DNA of 20,740 nt from Hypsibius dujardini. Lineage: Eukaryota > Tardigrada > Eutardigrada > Parachela > Hypsibiidae. Location: positions 1 to 20,740 of the forward strand of contig LRSR01000825.1 in NCBI GenBank assembly GCA_001579985.1, given 5' to 3'. How positions within the stretch are numbered: the first letter of the stretch is position 1; each line of letters begins with the position of its first letter. Under the pieces are notes generated by a model. The model saw only the letters and a program-made list of their open reading frames with translations, was not told the origin of the DNA and searched no databases. The position numbers and the translations under genes are program-made. Positions 9,601-16,481 of the stretch are shown here, in pieces.

Positions 9601-11426
9601 AGATTACTGTTATATGTCAAAATCATTCGGCAAAAAAACTGTGACAAATATGAACACAACAGGTAAAGCAAAATTATTGTGAAAGGTTTTTTATGATTTT
9701 TAAACAGAACAAAAGCACGCTTATCGATAATTATTAGGAGGAATATTTGATATTTTGTTGGAATTGCATGACTTAACCCCCTTGCTAGCTTTGTTTAAAT
9801 CGTACCGGTTGGACTAGGCTGTCCGGATTCGTCGCCGCCGCCGCCGCATTTCTTGATACACTGATCGTCGGTGCCGAAGCGATTGCCGTTGCCGCCGCAT
9901 CCACCGTACAGGAACTGACTGCATCGACCACTGGCCTGGTCGAAGTACCATCGAGGCAGTGCACCTGGACAGCTTCCCACTCGCGAGGGCTGTTGGCAGA
10001 CATCTGCAAAAAATAACATAACAAAATACATTAATAAATATATTATATTACCAATTAATAAATGCCATTAATTATGGGAACCATAAAATGTATTATTGTG
10101 ATATTAATTATAATATGTTAACAAAAAGTTATAGTATATTATTATTGTATAGCGTATTATATTACATTGATTATATTATGTGTTATTATATTATATTCAT
10201 TATATCATAGTAATAGTAAATTATTAATTATATTACGTTATTAATTAATTTAAAATATATTAAATATTAAATAAGGTTAGTAATAATATTAGTCAAAATA
10301 ACATACTCTTTCTACTATAATTAAAGTAAATTTTTTCATTTCGAATTCATAGATCGATTATGGGGTAGGGCTACTAAAAGGATAGTTTTAACCTACCGCC
10401 GATTTGGGTCTCCACACAGCGTTCGTTACAGTCTTCACGGCTCTCGAAGCGATTGTTATTTCCCAGGCAGCCGCCGTATTGGAAGGGCACGCACTCGCGA
10501 ACGTACTTGTCGTAGTACCACATGCGGAGGCTCTGGTCGCAGGGTCCACGAACCTTGGGCAGGGCACACACTTCCGTGTTAGGAGGAGACACGCAAGCAC
10601 CTTTGCACTCTTCCTCGCCGTCGAACTGCAAGAAAAAAGATTGTTATTTGCTAACATAAAATAATCAGAAGCGGTACTAAATACAATTTTTGCCACGATC
10701 CAAAAAACATACCCTTTCTCTAGCATTCACAAAATTATTCATTTACATTTGCAGCATGCCATGGCGTTTTCCTAATTTTTATGCCTTGCCAACTTTAGTA
10801 TTGTTAATAATTGACAGTCGCAAAAGGCTCAAAATCTTTAGGCAAATGCTTGGGAAAAATTATTTATTTAATCACACTTTCAAATTAGTTGATGGTCTGT
10901 GCCGAGTATTTGTTCGCTTTTACGTATCGGCAGTCACTACGAATCAAAGGAACTGAATCGGCTGAGAGAATCAATCAATCAATCTCATTTTTCGCAGCAA
11001 TTTTTCTACGTTGGATTGCGCGAGTCATAAGAGTAATTTCTACGTCGATTGTGTGTCCGCGGTGAGTATAGCCAATAGTTTTCTTTGAAATGAACCAAAA
11101 GAGCATTCCCGCGCGCCAAAAATTCCACTTGCATTAATTAGCAATCACAAATATCCGTGACCATTGCGTTTCAATTGCTTAATGACGTACCAAACGAACA
11201 ATTATTTCATTGTAGTGTGCGCATACCTTATTCTCATTGCCGTCGCATCCTCCGTACCAGAAACGGTTGCAGTCCCCGTAGTCCGTGTCGTAATACCATT
11301 TGACCGTGAAGTTTCGGCACGAACCTTGATCGTGCGTAATCTCGCAAGCTAAACCGAAGTACTCAATATAATTCGTGTTTATAAAATAAAATAACAATAA
11401 TATGATAATAATAATCTGTTGATTCT

Positions 11427-11483
<57 letters not shown>

Positions 11484-14400
11484 CTAACGAATCCTGATAA
11501 TAAAAATTTTTCTATTCTAAATAAAATAACATCGAATAATGCAAGGGTATTATTATTATTATTATTATATCGTATTAGTTTTTCTATCACGTGAGTAAAA
11601 TCTTAAACATTAACTGCGAATGTTTAAGTACGAAACACTAAATAATCTGAGCGGAACTAAACTAAATTGATCATTTAGTTGTAGTTTCGAATTATTTATG
11701 TTTTGAGCTATACAAAATAAAATAATAGTAACTAAAAGTTGAAGTATAAAGAAAACTGTAAAACTTATTCATGTGATTTCAGCTATTTAAACGGACAAAT
11801 TTTATTAATTGACAAGTTAAATTGCAGTAGTTTCGTTTTGAATTTTCGTTTGATAGTTCGTCAGTGCCGTTGACATTTTTTAGTAGATGCATCAATAGAT
11901 GGTAGACATTTATATTAAAATTGTCAGGTACATGGTGGGTGCTTTCAACATACTTTGCTTCTGCTGTTGGAGATGCGGGCATTCCTCGTAGTTCGGTCCC
12001 GCGGCCGCCGTCACACCGTCTGGACAACATCCGTTCTCCGTCAACGAGCAATCCCTTTCCGGACAGCCCTCCCCATCGGGACCCATCGCCGCAGTCTGTC
12101 CGTCGCCACAGCATCCGAAATCGGTGTCTTTACACTCGCCCTGCTCTATCGGAGGCTGTTTCATCTGAGGCGGTTTGCCACACGCCGATCCTTCCCCTTC
12201 TCCGGAACCCTCAATCTCCCCCTCACACTCCGTCCCGTTAACCGCGTCCGTTCCGTTTGCATTCAACGATGATCCGTCTAACGTGTCATTCACCGCCAGA
12301 TTATCCTCATCCAATTCCGAGTCCGTTCCGTTAGTGGTGCCTAATCATGATAAAATTTAAGTTAGACCGTTAATCAATTCATTTAAAATCAAAAATAGTT
12401 ATTTAGATTTTGAATTACTTTCCTAATGACTGGACATTTGAGGCATGTTTTAATCTGGATTTGAGAATCGAATTTATTGTTTGTTAATGATTTTCCCAGT
12501 TGAAAAGGTAATGTAGAATTCCGATCAGCCGGTGCTATTGCGCAATCAGCTCAGTCAAAAGAGACCGAAGCTCATTGATTGCAAAATAGGAGGCCCGTCG
12601 GAATTAATTTACTGGGGATCAAAGAATGAGCCCCAGTTGACTGGAATTCTACAGTAGCTAAACGCTTTTATGTAGTTTGTTTAGACTAAAGACAGCAAAA
12701 AATGTTCCCGATAAACTTGTAATGGCTACAATGTTTTAACGGCTAGGATTAATTGGAAAATTTTGCAACTATACACTCTACGCTTTTTTTACCTTTCTAA
12801 ACCCTAAAAAATTGACTTAACGACAGCCCGACAAGTGCTGGTGATTAAAGACTTAACTGAGAAACTGAAATAGAATACAGCAACAATTTCAAAAAAACGT
12901 TTAGTGAGTGTTTTTTTCTCATTTCGGTTTATTTTCCGTTTAGTCCTTAGTTCAGCGTTTTTATTTCAGCTTCGGCATCACCAGTTTAATACCGTTTGCA
13001 TTGTCCAGCGGATCGTTCGCCAAGAGTGTGGAGTTGTTCTGCACTTCCAGGTCGCCGTCATCTTCCGGGGTAGTGGCGTTGTTGGTGCCATTGTTGTTGC
13101 TGACAGTGTCGTTGCTCAACGTGTCGTTGTTGCTCAAGGTATCGTTACCTATCGTGTCGTTATTACTCAACGTATCGTTGCTCAAGGTGTCGTTGTTGAG
13201 GGTGTCGTTATTGCTGAGCGTGTCGTTGCCCAAGGTGTCGTTGCCCATGGTGTCGTTACTCAAGTCTCTGGGGACGGACCGGAGACGGATCTTCTTTTGA
13301 GGTGCAGCGGCGGATGGGTCGTCCGAGTCGGTGTTGTTGCAGCCGCTGCCGTAGGGCCCGGTCGCGACGGTGGAATTGTCAGGGCAGCAGCCGAATTCAG
13401 TCCCGGCACACGGCGTACTGGCGTCACTGGCCGGAAGAAATCCCTCTGTTGAGAAAACAGAGGAGCCAGGTCAGGGTTATCACAGAACAAAATATAAATC
13501 CAAAACCAAATGTATGTCTTAATTAATTTTAGCGTGTTAAGCTTCAATTAAACGAGGGACTAGGTTTAATTATTAATTATTATTATTAATAATACAATTA
13601 TATTTTGAGAAAGAAATATATTATTATATTTATATATATATTTATTAGCCAAAAAAACTTGCTAACGACTGGTTTTTATAGAATATAAATTCCTTCATAG
13701 AAAGTACCATTTGTGAAACTAGTTTTGCCGTTTGGTTTAGGCTGACTTTTACACCCGTGGTAATAAAAAAACATGTTCGTATCTGATTGTTGGGTACTTA
13801 CCCTTGTCGCAAGCTTCCTTGTTGCAGTCCTCCGAGTCCGCGGGCTTCCGGTCCTCGTCGCACTCGTTGGCGCCGATCACCGTGTCGTTACGCAGGCAAA
13901 TTACGTGACGACGTTTGGTGCCTCCACCACAGGGGGCAGAACACTAAAACAACCCATATATTTTTGTTTGCCCATCCCACACAACTGCAAGGTTGCACTC
14001 CTTCTTCATTATCAACAAATCTATCGTAGAAAAGAGGCTTGTAATTCTTTAGATCGGATGGGGGTTTTTGTATTTTGATTTTCGGTTTTCGATTTTGAAT
14101 TTTGAATTTTAGATTTATTAAAAAATTTTTAGATCCGATGGAATTTGTTTTGCAATGCTGTTTTCCCGATGGATTTTTCTCTTCCGATGGAATGTGTGTT
14201 TGTTCTTAAACAATTTTCCTGACTCAAAAGTCTTACCGCCATAAATGGTCCGGTGAACCACTGCCCGTCACACGTCAAGTTCTCACTGCAGGGCGACTTG
14301 TCCAAAATTTTCTTCTCCACATCGCAGAGGTCGGTGCTGACGCGGACGATTTGAGAGGCATTCCGGTTGTCAACAGTGCCGCAGAAGACCTCGCGAGTTT

Positions 14401-16449
14401 TCTCCCCGTCGCCACAGCTCGTAGAGCACTGAAACGAAAACGTGAGCTCTTACGAAATGTGCTTCCGAAACAGACAACAAAACTAAAAATATAGGCCAAA
14501 AATTACTGTCATTATTATAGGAATAATAATAATGATAATATTAAAATAAAATGTACAAATTACGTAAATAAACAAAATATCACATAATGGGATTGGATGA
14601 ATTATAAAAAAATAGATATTCAATCAATCTTTTCAATTTTCAATTTTCCTTTATTCGATTGTTATTCATTCACATTTTCTATTTTTTATTTAGATTGTAT
14701 TTAGTCAAACCGTTGCGTAAAAAAGTTACCTTGCTCCATTCAGTGGCGAACCAACGGGCATCACAGGGCGGGGCATCCTGGCAGACCGTTGAGAGCTCCG
14801 GCTTTTTCACCGACTCACACATTGCTTGGGGAAAGACCTATTCGAAATGTGCCAAACGAAACTCTGAGACTGCAGCCGGAAAATTGATTTTTCGCAGTCA
14901 CTCTTTGGCGCTTACCTCGCCGCTTTGGGACGTGCAAACTGCCCGTCGTGTCCGCGTAACTTGTCCGCAACTATTGCACTGGATAGAAAAAGATTTAGCC
15001 GGACAATAAATGAGCTAATATTCCGATAGAGGAACGTTTAATTTGTGTGTGAGGTAGGAACGTACGCCTGTCCAATCGGAAACGGCCCATTCGAGACCTT
15101 CACACGGCGCAATGAGGCACGGCTGGGTCTTGATGGGTCGTTTAGCCAAGTTGCAGGCGGATTCCGGGAGATGTTGGATGCGTTCCTTCGGGTCGCGCGA
15201 TTTGCAGACAACTGAGCGTTTTTGGAAGCCTGGACCACAAATCGCTGAGCACTGTACGGGAAGGTAAAAGAAAACATGTGTCATCATGAACTCCCGTTAT
15301 GCTAATGCTTTTGCTTTAATAAAAGAAACTGGTATTTAAAAAAGGTATTTTTTCTACGTGGGCGTGCAATAAAATATCACACAGCTTTTATTGACAAAGA
15401 AAAAATAATTCACATTGAATTCCATGACTTACTGATGGCGTATTGCAACTAGAATATTCCGAATTAGCTTGTAAGAAAACAAACCGCTTATATATAAAAA
15501 TGTGGACCGAAAAAGGTTTGTGTATTTTTTTAAAATTAATATTATCAAGTGAACTGTAGAATTTTGACATACTGCTGCCTTATTGATTCTGATGCGTACA
15601 ATTTGTTTGGGGCACAAATAAATAACCGAAACTGAAAATAATCCAATCAAATAAAAAGTAATAAAAATAATAAATAACAACACATAAATAATCGAAGCCG
15701 AAATTAATACAATCCAGTAATAAATAACACAAATAATTACTGAATATCTCACTGAAAATCCAGAAATCTATTTTCCCAACTTCTTTTCTTACCGCTGACC
15801 AGTCGCTGATGGACCATTCCGGGCACTTGAACTGATTGCAGGCGCGCACCACATCCGGCTTGTGTTGGACCGCGGACTTGCACATTGAGTTGTTGACGAC
15901 GTTGGTGAGAGCGCCGATCGACTGCACACACACCACCGAACGGTACTGCGAACCGCCGCCGCAGCTGGTGCTGCACTGCTCCCAATCGCCTATTTTCCAG
16001 CTGAAATAGAAGTCACACTTTTTTTATAATAGTCCTCCACGTAAGGTTCCTGTTAGTGAAGATGAGCTAACGTACAAGGCAGGACAGGCATCGACGTTGC
16101 ACTGACGCATAGGATGTGGTTTAGATAAGGCGTCACAGAGTTGGTCGTCCACGGCCTCGTAGTCGGTAGTTCGAACGCAAGTCACTGTGCGACTTTGCTG
16201 GCCTTCGCCGCAGCTCTTGCTGCAAGGTCCGTAGGATCTCGCTAACCAGGTGAAACTCAGAGGGACGACGTCTTTGGCGACCTTGGGCGCGTAAAACTCG
16301 TAAAGGATTCCCGGATTGCTCTCTTGATGAAGTACCTGCAAGGCGAGATCTAATGAAATTCTCTGTCTGTTTGTGTGTCTGCCTGTGTGTCTATGTGTTT
16401 ATGTATCTGTGTGTCTGGGTGTCTGTCTGTCTGTTTGTCTATCTGTCTG

Positions 16450-16481
<32 letters not shown>

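Noticed and set aside
12961-12992. Possible end of the protein at the stop after the N-D-T array
   Set aside because: Splicing at the GTATTA donor joins cassettes 2 and 3 in frame, and the downstream Kunitz to PLAC exons continue coherently. A short alternative 3' end remains possible but has no support.
15429-15752. Ile/Tyr/Phe-rich 107-codon minus-strand frame resembling membrane segments
   Set aside because: AT-rich intron sequence between TSP1-3 and TSP1-4. Hydrophobicity follows from base composition, and the flanking exons join in frame without it.
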